From Aestuariivirga litoralis (GTDB lineage: Bacteria > Pseudomonadota > Alphaproteobacteria > Rhizobiales > Aestuariivirgaceae), in assembly GCF_003234965.1 (NCBI RefSeq), contig NZ_QKVK01000003.1, forward strand, positions 186,001 to 250,000: DNA of 64,000 bases, in the 5' to 3' direction. The notes under the pieces were generated by a model, which was given only the letters and a program-made list of their open reading frames with translations, had not been told where the DNA came from and made no database searches. The translations under genes and the position numbers were made by a program. How positions within the stretch are numbered: the first letter of the stretch is position 1; each line of letters begins with the position of its first letter. This document shows, one piece after another, positions 34,309-44,340 of this stretch.

Positions 34309-36615
34309 CTAGCGGCCCGCGGGCGGCGCGTCGAGGTTCCGGATCAGCCGGGCGGCCTCCTCCAGCGCCGGGGCCCAGGTGCCGAGATCGGGCTGGTAGA
34401 CCAGGTTGAGGCTCGGGTACCACAGGCTTTGCCGTTCGCCGCCCCAGTACCAGTAGCGGCCCTTGCCGGATGGAACGAGAACGATGGCGGGCTTGCCCAG
34501 GGCACCAGCGAGGTGCGCCGTGACATTGTCGATGGTCAGCACCACGTCGCACAGGTCGATCGCTGCCGCCAGCCCGTCGAGGTCGTTGAACACGTCGAGA
34601 TCCCGCAGCACCTCGACGGCCAGGCCGTGCTGCACGCGGGCCCCGGCGATGTCGTCATCCACCGCGCCATATTGCAGGTTGACGCAGGTGAAGGCGGAAC
34701 CCTGCAGGATGGCGGCGAAATCGCCGAGGCCTAGGCTGCGTGCCGCCCCCAGCCTGACATTGCCGCTGCGCCACGACAGGCCGCAGACCGGGCGACGCGC
34801 CAGCGCCGGATTGGCCGCGCCGAGGCGCTGCCGGCGCGCCTCGCCTGCCACCAGATAAGGGTAGCGGCGCGCCGCGATCCGCGCCGCATCGACCTTGAGC
34901 AGATGCCCGAGGTCGCCCATCGCCGCCTGCGCGGCGAAGCCCTCACCGGTTGCGGCACCCGCCCGGTCGCACAGGGCGATGCCGGGAAACGACCGGTGGA
35001 ACAGCGGGTGCAGCCTCCGGTCCGCCGCCACCGTCACCTGCAGCGCCGGCAGGTCGAGCAGCGACAGAAGCGAGGCGTAGAACACCTCGTCGCCGATTCC
35101 CTGTTCGCCCCACAGCAGCAGCGGGCCGCCGGGCGGGCTGCCGTCCCAGGCCGGCGCGTTCGTTGCCAGCGCCTTGCCGTCGAATTCCGCGGTCTTCCAG
35201 CGCTCGCGGTAAAGCGCGAAGCCCTGCCGGAAGTCCTGTGCCTGCAGCGCCACCATGGCCTTGTTGTAGCGCATGCCCGGCTCCTCCGGGCTGAGCGCCA
35301 GCGCCGCGTCGAAGCTTGCCGCCGCCGCCGCCAGCCGGCCGAGGTCGCGCAGCACGTTGCCACGGTTGCTGTAGGCCTCGGCATAGTCCGGCCGGAGCGC
35401 GATGGCCCGGTCGAGGCTGGCCAGCGCCTCTTCCAGCCGGTTCATCTCGCGCAGCGTGTTGCCACGGTTGCTGTGCGCCTCGGCGGAGCCGGGCCGGAGC
35501 GCGATGGCGCGGTCATGGGCTGCGAGCGCCTCCTCGAGGCGCAGCATGTCGGCCAGCACGTTGCCGCGGTTGCTGTGCGCCTCGGCGAGCTCCGGCCGGA
35601 GCGCGATGGCGGCCTCGAGGCTCGCCAGCGCCGCCTCGCCGCGGCCAAGCTCCTTCAGCGCGGTACCGCGGTTCGCCAGTGCCTCGGCGTGGCCGGGGTT
35701 GAGGGCGATGGCGCGGTCATAGCTCGCCACTGCCTCTTCCGCCCGCTGCTGCTGCTTCAGCACCTTGCCGAGATTGTAGTGGACCTCGGCTGAGTCCGGC
35801 TGCAGCGCCAGCGCCGCACGCAGGGCCGCCTCGGCGGCATCGAGGCGGCCGAGAGAGGCCAGCGCAATCGCGCGGTTCATCTGCACCTGGGGTGCCCGCG
35901 GCTCGAGGCGCAGCGCCCGGTCAGAGGACTCCAGCGCCTCGGCCGGGCGGCCAAGCGCCATGAGCGCGGTGGCACGGCCGGCATGGGCCGCGGCGAAATC
36001 CGGGTTCAGCGCAATGGCGCGGTCATGATCGGCGAGCGCCTCCTGCGGCCGGCCCAGCATTGCCAGTACGTCGCCCCTGTTGCACAGGCCGGGCACGAAA
36101 CCGGCATTGCGCCGCAGCGCCTCGCCGAAACTTGCAACCGCGTCGGGGAGCCGCCCCATGCGGCGCAGCACGAGGCCCCGGTTGTTCCACGCCATCAGCA
36201 TGGCGGGGTCGATCTTCAGCGCCGTATCGTAATGCGCCAGCGCGTCCGCCAGCCGGCCCATGTCGTGGAGGCAGTTGCCGAGATTGTAGTGCGCCTCGCG
36301 CGAGCGGGGGTTCAGCTGCGCCGCGCGGGCGAATTCCCCGGCCGCTGCGGGCGCGCGGCCGAGGCCCCGCAGGATCAGGCCATGGGTATTGAAGGCCTCC
36401 GGCATGTCGCGGCGCAGTGCCAGTGCCTGCTCGATGCTGCGCAGCGCCGCCTGCAGGTCACGTGCGTGATAGTTTGCCAGCGCCAATATGTGCAGGGCAT
36501 CGAAGTTGCGAGGCTCGGCGCGCAGGATGGCCTGCGCCTGGCGGATGGCACCGGCGAGGTCGCCACCCTGCAGGGCGGCCAGCGCCTGGCGCAGCTGGGT
36601 GAGCGTGCCGGACAT
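34309..36615 (-). CDS. TPR-repeat glycosyltransferase, paralog 2
   Basis: A 768-residue protein, the longest of the three paralogs. About thirteen TPRs cover residues 1-460. The C-terminal GT9-like domain (about 490-760) keeps LLLWGEQGIGDEVFYA, a GLSWRSGNVRLG loop and TIDNVTAHLAGALGKPAIV, followed by YWYWGGE. It lies six bases after the GT8-like gene and 30 bases before a sulfotransferase gene. The difference in repeat number from its paralogs suggests expansion or contraction of 102-base units. Confidence 0.85.
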   Translation of the reverse strand: MSGTLTQLRQALAALQGGDLAGAIRQAQAILRAEPRNFDALHILALANYHARDLQAALRSIEQALALRRDMPEAFNTHGLILRGLGRAPAAAGEFARAAQLNPRSREAHYNLGNCLHDMGRLADALAHYDTALKIDPAMLMAWNNRGLVLRRMGRLPDAVASFGEALRRNAGFVPGLCNRGDVLAMLGRPQEALADHDRAIALNPDFAAAHAGRATALMALGRPAEALESSDRALRLEPRAPQVQMNRAIALASLGRLDAAEAALRAALALQPDSAEVHYNLGKVLKQQQRAEEAVASYDRAIALNPGHAEALANRGTALKELGRGEAALASLEAAIALRPELAEAHSNRGNVLADMLRLEEALAAHDRAIALRPGSAEAHSNRGNTLREMNRLEEALASLDRAIALRPDYAEAYSNRGNVLRDLGRLAAAAASFDAALALSPEEPGMRYNKAMVALQAQDFRQGFALYRERWKTAEFDGKALATNAPAWDGSPPGGPLLLWGEQGIGDEVFYASLLSLLDLPALQVTVAADRRLHPLFHRSFPGIALCDRAGAATGEGFAAQAAMGDLGHLLKVDAARIAARRYPYLVAGEARRQRLGAANPALARRPVCGLSWRSGNVRLGAARSLGLGDFAAILQGSAFTCVNLQYGAVDDDIAGARVQHGLAVEVLRDLDVFNDLDGLAAAIDLCDVVLTIDNVTAHLAGALGKPAIVLVPSGKGRYWYWGGERQSLWYPSLNLVYQPDLGTWAPALEEAARLIRNLDAPPAGR

Positions 36616-36621
36616 GGCCGC

Positions 36622-37302
36622 CTATTTTCCCAGGCCTTCCTCGGCGCGCTTCAGGCTGTCGTGCCACAGCTCGGCCATGCCGCTGTCGCGGTAGTCGGCA
36701 AAGCACGGCGTGCCGAGCGTATAGTGCACCAGCTTGGCCGCCGGATTGTCGTCATATTCGATGGCGAGCCAGTTCCACTCCCGCGGGATCTCGCCGATCA
36801 GGTCATCGCTGAGCCAGGTGAAGCGGTGCAGGAAGGCGCCATCCTTGGTCTCGACGAAGGCCGGGTCGAGCTGCCGGTTGGCAGGATGCCCGCAGTTCCA
36901 CAGGATGACGCTCGACCAGTTCTTGCGCGGATAGTTGTCGTTCCTGTTGCCGAGATACTTGGTGGCCGCCTTGGTCTTGTAGTCGTGCTTCACCACCATG
37001 ACGGCCTTGGAGGGATCGCGCAGCCGCCACAGCTCGGCGATGTCGGCGTTGCAGATCATGTCGCCGTCGGCGAAGATCGCCCAACCCTCGAAGCCCATCA
37101 GGTAGGGCGTCAGGAATCGGGTGTAGATGAACACGTTGCTGCCATCGCGGTGGCGCTCGGTGTAGCCGGCGATCGACTGCGGATTGAGCGGCAGGAACTG
37201 CACCGGCAGGCTCGCCTTCTCGATCACGCTCTGGCAGAACACGTGATAGGCAATGGCCTCGCGCTGGTCGAAGCCGACGATCAGGTTGACGCGTTCCGTC
37301 AT
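36622..37302 (-). CDS. Glycosyltransferase (GT8-like, DxD type)
   Basis: A 226-residue GT-A fold protein. The N-terminus LIVGFDQREAIAYHVFCQSVIE is typical of GT8-like enzymes that act on nucleotide sugars. The metal motif is DGD in IFADGDMIC (about 77-85), and a WNCGH/IEYDDNP region forms the acceptor side. The ATG at 37302 overlaps the stop of TPR-glycosyltransferase 3 (ATGA). The longer reading to 37746 lies out of frame within that gene and is rejected. Confidence 0.82.
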   Translation of the reverse strand: MTERVNLIVGFDQREAIAYHVFCQSVIEKASLPVQFLPLNPQSIAGYTERHRDGSNVFIYTRFLTPYLMGFEGWAIFADGDMICNADIAELWRLRDPSKAVMVVKHDYKTKAATKYLGNRNDNYPRKNWSSVILWNCGHPANRQLDPAFVETKDGAFLHRFTWLSDDLIGEIPREWNWLAIEYDDNPAAKLVHYTLGTPCFADYRDSGMAELWHDSLKRAEEGLGK

Positions 37303-38975
37303 AGGATGTCCTTTACCGAAGCCACGGCCGTGTGAATGGCGGCCTGCCATTGCCCGGCCTGCTGCTGCGCCACGCGCCGCAGGCTCGGATACCATAAGTT
37401 GTTGGCACCGCCCTGCCAATACCACAGGCAGCCCTTGCCGGTGGGCACCAGCACCACGCCGGGCCTGGCGAGCGCGCCTGCCAGATGCGCCGTCACGTTG
37501 GACGTGGTCAGCACGCCATCGCAGCCGGCGACCAGCGCCAGCAGCCCGTCGATGTCGTTGAACACGTCGAGCCCCGCCACCTCGTGCACGCGGACGCCCA
37601 GGGCATCGCGCACCTCGGCGATCTCGTCCGCCACCTCGCCATATTGCAGGTTCACGAAGGTCACGCCCTCGGTCTGCAGCAGCGGGGCCAGATCGATCAG
37701 CCGCAGGCTCTTCTCTGCGCCGAAGCGCTTGTTGGCACTCTTCCACGACAGCCCGCAGACCGGCTGCTGCAGCAGGACGGGATTGTCACGCCGCAGCAGT
37801 GCAAGCCGGGCATCGTCCGCCACGAGGTACGGCATGCGCCGCGCTGCGATGGTGGTGTCATCGACGCCGAGAATGGCGCCGAGGTCGCCCATCGCCGCCT
37901 GCGCCGTGAGCCCTTCGTCCAGCGCCTGTTCCAGGTCGCTGCTCGCGATGAGCCGCAACCCGGGGAAGGAGCGTTCGTAGATGCCGCGGAGCCGCGCATC
38001 GGCCGCCACCGTCACGCTCATCCCATGCGGCAGGAGCGACAGCATGGAGGCATGGAAGATCTCGTCGCCGATGCCTTGTTCGCCCCACAGCAGCACATGT
38101 CCGCCGGTCTCGCCGCGCCATGCCGGCAATCCGGTGCGCGGCGCCGCACCGGTGAAGGCGGGGCTCTTCCAGCGCCAGTGATAGCGCGCGAAGCCTTCCT
38201 TCAGCCGCCCCATGCCGAGCAGCAGCTGCGCCTTGTTGTGCTCGGCCTCGGCATAGCCGGGCCGCAGCCGCAGTGCTTCGTCATAGCTCGCCAGCGCCTC
38301 GTCATGGCGCTTCATCTCGCCCAGCACATTGGCGCGGTTGTAATGCGCCTCGGCATAGCCGGGCCTGAGGGCGATGGCGGCGTCGTGGCAGGCCAGCGCC
38401 TCGCCATGGCGGCCCAGCTCCTTCAACACATTGCCGCGGTTGCTGTGCGCCTCGGCATAGCGCGGCCTGAGCCTGATCGCCGCGTCATAGCTGGCCAGCG
38501 CCGCGTCGGGCCGGCCCTCGTCCTTGAGGGCAATGCCGCGATTGTTGAAGGCCTCGGCCAATGTGGGGTCGAGGCGGATCGCCGCGTCATAGGCCGCCAC
38601 CGCCTCGCCATTGCGCTTGAGGTCCTTCAGCGCGTTGCCAGCTTCGAGGTGATACTGCGCATCATCGGGCTTCAGCTTCAGCGCGGTGGTGAAACTTTCG
38701 AGTGCCTCGCCCGGCCGCCCCAGCGTCAGCAGCGCATTGCCGAGGTTGTAATGCGCCTCGGCGAAGCCCGACCGCAGCGCAATCGCGCGGCGGATCAGTT
38801 CCACCCCCCTGGCGGGCTCGCCAGCCTGGATGAAGGTGAGGCCCATCAGGTGCAGGCTGTCGAAATGCCCGGGCTCAAGCGCCAGCACCTGCGCGTAGAG
38901 CGCCTGCGCGGCAGCAGCCTGCCCGCGCTGGTGAAGCGCGAGAGCCTTCTGGAAAATGTCATTCGGCGCGGTCAC
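37299..38975 (-). CDS. TPR-repeat glycosyltransferase, paralog 3
   Basis: A 558-residue protein with about seven TPRs (1-255) and a GT9-like domain (about 280-550): LLWGEQGIGDEIFHA, GLSWKSANKRFG, then TTSNVTAHLAGALARPGVVLVP and CLWYWQGG. The Asp of the paralogs' TDN/IDN motif is Ser here. It is coupled to the GT8-like gene downstream. It heads the local run of leftward genes ending in the sulfotransferases near 32.9 kb. Confidence 0.85.
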   Translation of the reverse strand: MTAPNDIFQKALALHQRGQAAAAQALYAQVLALEPGHFDSLHLMGLTFIQAGEPARGVELIRRAIALRSGFAEAHYNLGNALLTLGRPGEALESFTTALKLKPDDAQYHLEAGNALKDLKRNGEAVAAYDAAIRLDPTLAEAFNNRGIALKDEGRPDAALASYDAAIRLRPRYAEAHSNRGNVLKELGRHGEALACHDAAIALRPGYAEAHYNRANVLGEMKRHDEALASYDEALRLRPGYAEAEHNKAQLLLGMGRLKEGFARYHWRWKSPAFTGAAPRTGLPAWRGETGGHVLLWGEQGIGDEIFHASMLSLLPHGMSVTVAADARLRGIYERSFPGLRLIASSDLEQALDEGLTAQAAMGDLGAILGVDDTTIAARRMPYLVADDARLALLRRDNPVLLQQPVCGLSWKSANKRFGAEKSLRLIDLAPLLQTEGVTFVNLQYGEVADEIAEVRDALGVRVHEVAGLDVFNDIDGLLALVAGCDGVLTTSNVTAHLAGALARPGVVLVPTGKGCLWYWQGGANNLWYPSLRRVAQQQAGQWQAAIHTAVASVKDIL

Positions 38976-39055
38976 GGGCGCGGCTTCAATCCTGCGTCGG
39001 CTGTGTGGTGCGGTCCTCTAACACCCCTGTCCGGACAGCGCCAGCGGATCGGCGC

Positions 39056-39721
39056 TCAGCCACCCAGCGCGATGGTCAGGGCCACCAGAACGCTGCCCAG
39101 GACGGCCATCGACCCAGCCGTCCACCAGGGCGAAAAGCCCGAGGCCCGGCCATAGGCGTGGCCGATGAAGGCCAGCATGGCGAGTCCGATGGCGTTCGAC
39201 AGGCGCATGGCGAGCGGCAGGTCCGACATGAAGACGAAGGGCAGGATCACCGGGAAGGTGGAGGCCACCACGATCAGGAACACTGCCAGCGCACCGCGCA
39301 GGTCATCGCGGGTGATGGGCGGTGCGGTCGAAATCAGCGGCAGCGCGGCAATGCGCTGTCTAATGCGCTCCAGCGCCTCCTCGGTCAGTTCGGTGCCCAC
39401 CACCGGCGGCACGTTCCGGCGGATCAGCGCATGGGCCTCGGCATGGCTGCGCGAGCGTTGCACCGCGCGCACCGTCTTGCGGTCGCCGCCGCGTTCATTG
39501 AGACGGCCCATGATGAACATGATGGCGTCGATCAGTCCCCAGGCGATGTTGCAGCCCAGCGCCGCGATCAGCATCACCCGTACCTCCACCCGGTCCGCCG
39601 TGGCAACGCTCAGCGATCCGGTGAAGCTCATCACCATGATCAGGCCGAAGAGGATCTCGGCCAGCCGCTCGCCCGGCGCGAGCACGCTGCTGTCGGGGGG
39701 TGGTGAAGGGTCCTGGGTCAT
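39056..39721 (-). CDS. VIT1/CCC1-like membrane protein
   Basis: A 221-residue protein with about five membrane helices. The N-terminal block LAEILFGLIMVMSFTGSLSVA resembles the first helix of VIT1/CCC1 iron and manganese transporters. A long cytosolic segment (about 80-140) separates helices 2 and 3, where metal-binding residues sit in that family, but the glutamate ladder is weak here. It lies 18 bases after the CAX gene, suggesting a two-gene cation-transport pair. Confidence 0.65.
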   Translation of the reverse strand: MTQDPSPPPDSSVLAPGERLAEILFGLIMVMSFTGSLSVATADRVEVRVMLIAALGCNIAWGLIDAIMFIMGRLNERGGDRKTVRAVQRSRSHAEAHALIRRNVPPVVGTELTEEALERIRQRIAALPLISTAPPITRDDLRGALAVFLIVVASTFPVILPFVFMSDLPLAMRLSNAIGLAMLAFIGHAYGRASGFSPWWTAGSMAVLGSVLVALTIALGG

Positions 39722-39739
39722 CGCCGTCTCATGCCGGTT

Positions 39740-40819
39740 TCAGGTGGGTGGAAGGATGAACAGCGTGACCCCGAAGATCGCATAGATCATCAGCATCAGC
39801 AGGCCGATGAACCATGCTGCATGCCCGCTCGCCGCGGTCAGCGCGGCCGTCAGCGTGGCCACAAAGATCATTACCACCGCTCCCGGCCAGAATTGCAGCG
39901 ACATGGGTTGCGGCCCGATCACATGGCTGAGCAGCACCAGCACCGGAGCGACGAACAGCGCGATCTGCACGGCGCTGCCGAAGGAGATGCCGAGGCTCAG
40001 GTCCAGCCGGTTGCGGCGCGCGGCCGCGAAGGCGGCCGTCATCTCGGCGGCGGCGCCGACGATGGCGACGACCACGAAGCCCACGAAGGCGGGGGACAGG
40101 CCAAGCGCCGCGGAGGCACCGGTCAGCGACGCCACGAACACCTCGCTCACCAGCGCCACCACGACGGTGGTGCCCAGCAGCACGCCGATGGCGAGGCCGA
40201 GCGGCCACACCGCGCCCTCCTCCGCCTCATGCGCGGCGGCAGCGAAATACTCCCGGTGCGTGCCGAGGGTGAACACCAGGCTGAAGCCATAGCCCGCCAG
40301 CAGGATCACCGCGATCGCGACGCTGAGCGACGACGGCAGGCTTTGCGAATCCATGTCGGCCAGCGCCGAGGGCACCATCAGCCCGAAGGCGGCAAGGAAC
40401 AGCAGCGCCACCTGCAGCCTTGCAGCGCCGCGGTTGAACTCCTGCACGTGGTGGCGCAGCCCGCCCAGAAGGAAGCTCATGCCGGTCATGAACAGCGCAT
40501 TGGTGACGATGGCGCCGGCGATCGTCGCCTTGACCAGCAGATATTCCCCGGCCTGAAGGGCCGCCAGCGCGATCAGCAGCTCCGTCAGGTTGCCCAGCGT
40601 GGCGTTGAGCAGGCCGCCGATGGTGTCGCCGGTGCGCGCCGCCACCTGCTCGGTGGCGAGGCTCAGCAAGGCGGCGAGCGGCACGATGGCCAGGATGGCG
40701 AGGAGAAAGGTCAGGGTGTGGGCGCCGGGCGCTGCCGCCTCCGCAATGAGCGGCGCTGGCACCACCGGCAGCAGCCACAGCACCTTGTTGTCGCGGATCG
40801 CACCCAGCAGCTTGCCCAT
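39740..40819 (-). CDS. Calcium/proton antiporter (CAX/ChaA family)
   Basis: A 359-residue CaCA-superfamily exchanger with about 11 helices and an acidic loop in the middle (AAHEAEEGA). The first alpha-repeat is [16 protein letters not shown]. The second reads [37 protein letters not shown]. The usual GNAAEH is thus GAAAEM, losing Asn and His while keeping the key Glu. It starts three bases after the TPR-sulfotransferase stop. Confidence 0.85.
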   Translation of the reverse strand: MGKLLGAIRDNKVLWLLPVVPAPLIAEAAAPGAHTLTFLLAILAIVPLAALLSLATEQVAARTGDTIGGLLNATLGNLTELLIALAALQAGEYLLVKATIAGAIVTNALFMTGMSFLLGGLRHHVQEFNRGAARLQVALLFLAAFGLMVPSALADMDSQSLPSSLSVAIAVILLAGYGFSLVFTLGTHREYFAAAAHEAEEGAVWPLGLAIGVLLGTTVVVALVSEVFVASLTGASAALGLSPAFVGFVVVAIVGAAAEMTAAFAAARRNRLDLSLGISFGSAVQIALFVAPVLVLLSHVIGPQPMSLQFWPGAVVMIFVATLTAALTAASGHAAWFIGLLMLMIYAIFGVTLFILPPT

Positions 40820-40822
40820 CGC

Positions 40823-42802
40823 TCACTCCACGCCAAGGGCCCGCTTCAGCGGGCCAAGATGATTTTCATATCTGCGCCAGGCTGCCACCGACGTGCGGTA
40901 GACCGGCTGGCGCACCTGCCATTGCGATGGCGTGCGCACTTGGCTCTCCCGCGCATGATAGTCGAGGCAGGCCGGGTCCCAGTCGAGGCCCACGAAATCC
41001 ACCAGCGCGCGGGCGGAGGTCTCGAGGTCATTGACGGTATCCTCGTAGATGCAGTCATGGATGGGCAGCGGCAGCACCTTCCGCCAATGTGCCATCAGGT
41101 CCTCATAGGCGCGATAGTAGTGGCCGAGCGTGGTGAGGTCGCGGTTGTAGCCGTGGTGCGGATTGAAGTCCTGCATGTACATCGACAGGCAATTGTCCAT
41201 GGCGTCGCGGCGGCAGTGGATGATGTGCGCCCGGGGGAACAGCAGCGCGATGAGGCCGAGCATTTCGTAGTTGTGCGGCCGCTTGTCGATGACCCGCAGC
41301 ATGCCTGGCGCCGCACCCCGGAACGCCGCGAGATAGCGCTCCGCCAGCCGCAGCGAAGCTTCGGCATCGAGTGCCGCGACCGCCTGCGTGAAGGCCTCGG
41401 GCATCTTCAGGCCGCCGCCCAGTTTCTTCGACAGCGCGGCCATGTCCTGCAATTCGCCGAAGCCCTGCGCGGCGGGATGCGCGGCGAGAATCTGTTCGGT
41501 CAGCGTCGTGCCGGAGCGCGGCATGCCGACGATGAACACCGGCCGCGCATCCTCCGACCCGAAGTCGCGGCGCGCGGCAAAGAAGGCGGGTGTGAACAGG
41601 CGCTGCATGGCGCTGAAGCCGGCCCGATGCGCCGCGAGGTCGAAGCGCGAGGCACGGCACAGCTTGCTCTGTGCGAAATGCGCCATCGCGTCGTCCTGGC
41701 GTCCGGCATCATTGCAGATCTTGGCAAAGCCATGGTGCAGCTGCTCACGCTGCTCAGCCGTCAGACGGCCGTCGCGCAGGCGGTCCGCAATGGCGGCGAA
41801 GAGCGGGTCACCCGCCTTGAACTTGCGCAGACCCGCCAGCCCATGAAGGCTTGCCACGTTGCCGGGCTCGTCCTCCAGAACGGCGTTGAACAACTCCTCG
41901 GCATCGGCGAAGCGGCCCTCCTCCGCCGTCAGCTTCGCCAGTCCCAGCCTGGCCTCCACATGGCCGGGCTGCAGAGCCAGCGCCTGCGCAAAGCTCTGCG
42001 CCGCATCTTCCGGCCGGCCGGTCTCCATCATGACCAGGCCGAGCGTCGCATGGGCACCTGCATTGCCGGGCGCGTGCGCCACGGCCTTCGAAACCGATTC
42101 CCGCGCCTCGTCCAGTCGGCCCAGCGCCAGCAGCGCGGCGGCCCGCTCGCGCCAGGCTTCGGCGAAGTCGGGCTTCAGTGCGACGGCCCTGTCGACACTC
42201 GCCAGCGCCTCCTCGAAGCGGCCGAGGTTCTGCAGCACCAGCCCCCGGTTGGAGTGGGCTTCTGCATGCTGCGGGCTGATCGCCACAAGCCGGTCATAGC
42301 AGGCCAGCGCCTCGGCATGGAGGTTCACGTCCTTCAGGCAGGCGCCGAGATTGTTGAGGATGTCGGCCCGCGCCGGGGCGCGCTCGGCCGCCAGCCGGTA
42401 ATCCGCCAGGGCCTCCTCGCGCCGGCCCAGCTCCCGCAGCGTGTTGGCGCGATTGTAGCGCGCATCCACACTCTGCGGATCGAGCGTGATGACGCGCGTG
42501 AAATCGGCGATCGCCCGTTCAGGCTCGCCCAGTCGGCGCAGCGCCACGCCGCGGTGGTTGAACACCGATGCCACGTCCTGGCGAAGCGCCAGCGCCCGGT
42601 CGAGCAGCTGCCGCGCCGCCGCGGTGTCACCGGCCTGCAGTGCGCACAGGCCGCTCAGCTGCAGGGCATCGAAGTTGCGCCGGTCGATCTCCAGCACCTG
42701 GGCATAGAGCGCGCGGGCCTGCGCCAGCTCACCCTTGCGCTGCAGCGCGAAGCCTGCCTGCAGAAGCCGCCCGATGGTGGCGCTGGCGGCGGCGCCGTTC
42801 AC
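40823..42802 (-). CDS. TPR-repeat sulfotransferase
   Basis: A 659-residue protein. TPRs occupy residues about 1-330. A sulfotransferase domain covers about 390-640, with 5'-[20 protein letters not shown] and 3'-[20 protein letters not shown], the pattern of the large bacterial TPR-sulfotransferase family related to tyrosylprotein sulfotransferases. The start is GTG at 42802, overlapping the stop of the upstream glycosyltransferase gene (GTGA). The upstream extension to 43009 is rejected. Confidence 0.9.
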   Translation of the reverse strand: MNGAAASATIGRLLQAGFALQRKGELAQARALYAQVLEIDRRNFDALQLSGLCALQAGDTAAARQLLDRALALRQDVASVFNHRGVALRRLGEPERAIADFTRVITLDPQSVDARYNRANTLRELGRREEALADYRLAAERAPARADILNNLGACLKDVNLHAEALACYDRLVAISPQHAEAHSNRGLVLQNLGRFEEALASVDRAVALKPDFAEAWRERAAALLALGRLDEARESVSKAVAHAPGNAGAHATLGLVMMETGRPEDAAQSFAQALALQPGHVEARLGLAKLTAEEGRFADAEELFNAVLEDEPGNVASLHGLAGLRKFKAGDPLFAAIADRLRDGRLTAEQREQLHHGFAKICNDAGRQDDAMAHFAQSKLCRASRFDLAAHRAGFSAMQRLFTPAFFAARRDFGSEDARPVFIVGMPRSGTTLTEQILAAHPAAQGFGELQDMAALSKKLGGGLKMPEAFTQAVAALDAEASLRLAERYLAAFRGAAPGMLRVIDKRPHNYEMLGLIALLFPRAHIIHCRRDAMDNCLSMYMQDFNPHHGYNRDLTTLGHYYRAYEDLMAHWRKVLPLPIHDCIYEDTVNDLETSARALVDFVGLDWDPACLDYHARESQVRTPSQWQVRQPVYRTSVAAWRRYENHLGPLKRALGVE

Positions 42803-43767
42803 GGTGCCACGCCCGCGGCGGAGGTCATCCAATGCTGCGCGAAGTGGCGGATGACGATCGAGTTGTTGCGCTGCGCATCCGGCCCCGGCCCGCGGTTGAT
42901 GCGGCCAAGGCTGGTGCGGCCATAGAAGCCCCGGTGCAGCTTGGGCTGGTAGTTGGACCGCCTGGACGGCACGACGAAGCGCCGGGCCCGGCAATGGGCG
43001 CTGATCCACACGTCATCGACGAAGAAGGCCTCCTTCGGCGCCGCGCTGTAGTCCATCACCGCCGCGAGATCGAAGAAGCCGGGCCGCACCAGGTATCCGG
43101 ACAGGCCTTGCACGATGTCGACCTCCATCGGCCGCGCCAGGCGCCGCGCCCGCACCGGTGCCGGCGGCAGCATGCGCAGGTTGCTCCACACCGTGGTCGG
43201 GCGGTCGATCAGGTCGGGTGGCACCACCCAGCCGCTCATGCAGAAGGCCGCGGCCGGGTCGCGCTCGGCGGCCGCCAGCAGGTCGGCCACCAGGTTCGCG
43301 GGATAGATGCGGTCGTCATCGACGACGATGATGGGCGTCTGCGGCGCTTCCGCCACGAGCGTGGGCAGCAGCTTGGTGGCCGGCCCCAGGTCCTCGCACC
43401 AGCGCACTTCCACCGCCTTCAGCCCCGCGACGAAGCCCGGCACCTGATAGGCCACGCCCTCGCGCCGGCTGAAGCGCGGCAGGTTCAGCACGATGCGGGC
43501 GGGTGCCAGGCTCTGGCGCATCAAGCTCTTCAGCGTGCGCTCGATCAGCGGCAGCCGGCTGGGGATCGAGGTGAGTGACACCACCGCCGGGCAGCGCCGC
43601 GGATTGGCCGCCCAGTGCGCGTCGAGCTCGGCAAGGCTCCGGCGGCTCAGCGCCAGCTCGTCCGCCACGTCGCGGACCAGCGTTTCGCCCTCGAAGAAAT
43701 CATGGATCTTGATCGCCGCCGCCACGCCGCCGAGGCCCAGCAGGGCGGCTCCGGCGCCGCTCAGCAT
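42799..43767 (-). CDS. Glycosyltransferase (GT-A, GT2-like)
   Basis: A 322-residue protein with a hydrophobic N-terminal segment (about 3-20) that may anchor it in the membrane, then a GT-A domain: VVSLTSIPSRLPLIERTLKSLMRQSL, metal site VVDDDRIYP (about 147-155) and a later DDVWIS. The fold resembles GT2-like enzymes that act on surface glycans. It is the first gene of a leftward run with the TPR-sulfotransferase, CAX and VIT-like genes, divergent from pgpA. Confidence 0.75.
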   Translation of the reverse strand: MLSGAGAALLGLGGVAAAIKIHDFFEGETLVRDVADELALSRRSLAELDAHWAANPRRCPAVVSLTSIPSRLPLIERTLKSLMRQSLAPARIVLNLPRFSRREGVAYQVPGFVAGLKAVEVRWCEDLGPATKLLPTLVAEAPQTPIIVVDDDRIYPANLVADLLAAAERDPAAAFCMSGWVVPPDLIDRPTTVWSNLRMLPPAPVRARRLARPMEVDIVQGLSGYLVRPGFFDLAAVMDYSAAPKEAFFVDDVWISAHCRARRFVVPSRRSNYQPKLHRGFYGRTSLGRINRGPGPDAQRNNSIVIRHFAQHWMTSAAGVAP

Positions 43768-43875
43768 GGTGAAAGTTTTCTACGTCCCTGCATGGGCTTA
43801 TGTTAAGAGACCGGCAGCGGAAAGTCAGCGGGAAATTTGGTGCAGGGCAGCGCGGGAAAGGCAGCATACCGCCAC

Positions 43876-44340
43876 ATGGCGAACCCCTCGGTGGCCCTGG
43901 CGCTGAGCTTCGGCCTGGGCCTCGCGCCGTGGATGCCCGGCACCTTCGGGGCGCTCGGCGCCGTCCTGCTCTATCCCGCCGTCATGCTGCTGCCATGGCC
44001 CGCGCAGCTGGTTCTGGTTCTGGCGCTGCTGTGGCTCGGCTGCATCGCCTGTGGCCGTGCCGCTGCCGTTCTGGGCGGAGAGGATCCCTCTGCCATCGTC
44101 TGGGACGAGACGGTGGGCATGCTCATCACCCTGGTGCTCACACCCGCCACGCCGCTGTCCTGGCTGGTGGGTTTCCTCGCCTTCCGCGTTCTCGACATCA
44201 ACAAGCCCTGGCTGGTCGGCGCGGCCGAGCGGCATTTCCGCGGCGGCACCGGCATCATGGCCGATGACGCGCTGGCGGGGCTGTTCGCCGCCGGCATCGT
44301 GTGGGCCCTGCTCGCCCTGCTTCACGCCCTCACGGGGTGA
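43876..44340 (+). CDS. pgpA: Phosphatidylglycerophosphatase A
   Basis: A 154-residue inner-membrane phosphatase with about four helices. PgpA removes the phosphate from phosphatidylglycerol phosphate. The family motifs GLAPWMPGTFG, VWDETVGMLI and FRVLDINKPW are clear, and the terminal GGTGIMADDALAG carries the acidic pair. The ATG at 43876 gives the normal length. Earlier TTG/GTG starts (43837, 43840) are possible. The 3' end overlaps the convergent DUF4833 gene by 11 bases. Confidence 0.92.
   Translation: MANPSVALALSFGLGLAPWMPGTFGALGAVLLYPAVMLLPWPAQLVLVLALLWLGCIACGRAAAVLGGEDPSAIVWDETVGMLITLVLTPATPLSWLVGFLAFRVLDINKPWLVGAAERHFRGGTGIMADDALAGLFAAGIVWALLALLHALTG

Noticed and set aside
30230-38960. 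Direct repeats suggesting a CRISPR array
   Set aside because: The repeats have a 102-base period, lie inside coding frames and correspond exactly to 34-residue TPR units. There are no short repeats with unique spacers.
39027-39038. 12-base perfect palindrome CTGTCCGGACAG
   Set aside because: It lies in an 80-base spacer without T-run or known operator pattern. A chance palindrome is plausible.
39731-42925. Plus-strand open frame of 1064 codons
   Set aside because: It lies antisense to the CAX and TPR-sulfotransferase genes, with low-complexity Arg/Gln/His content and no motifs.
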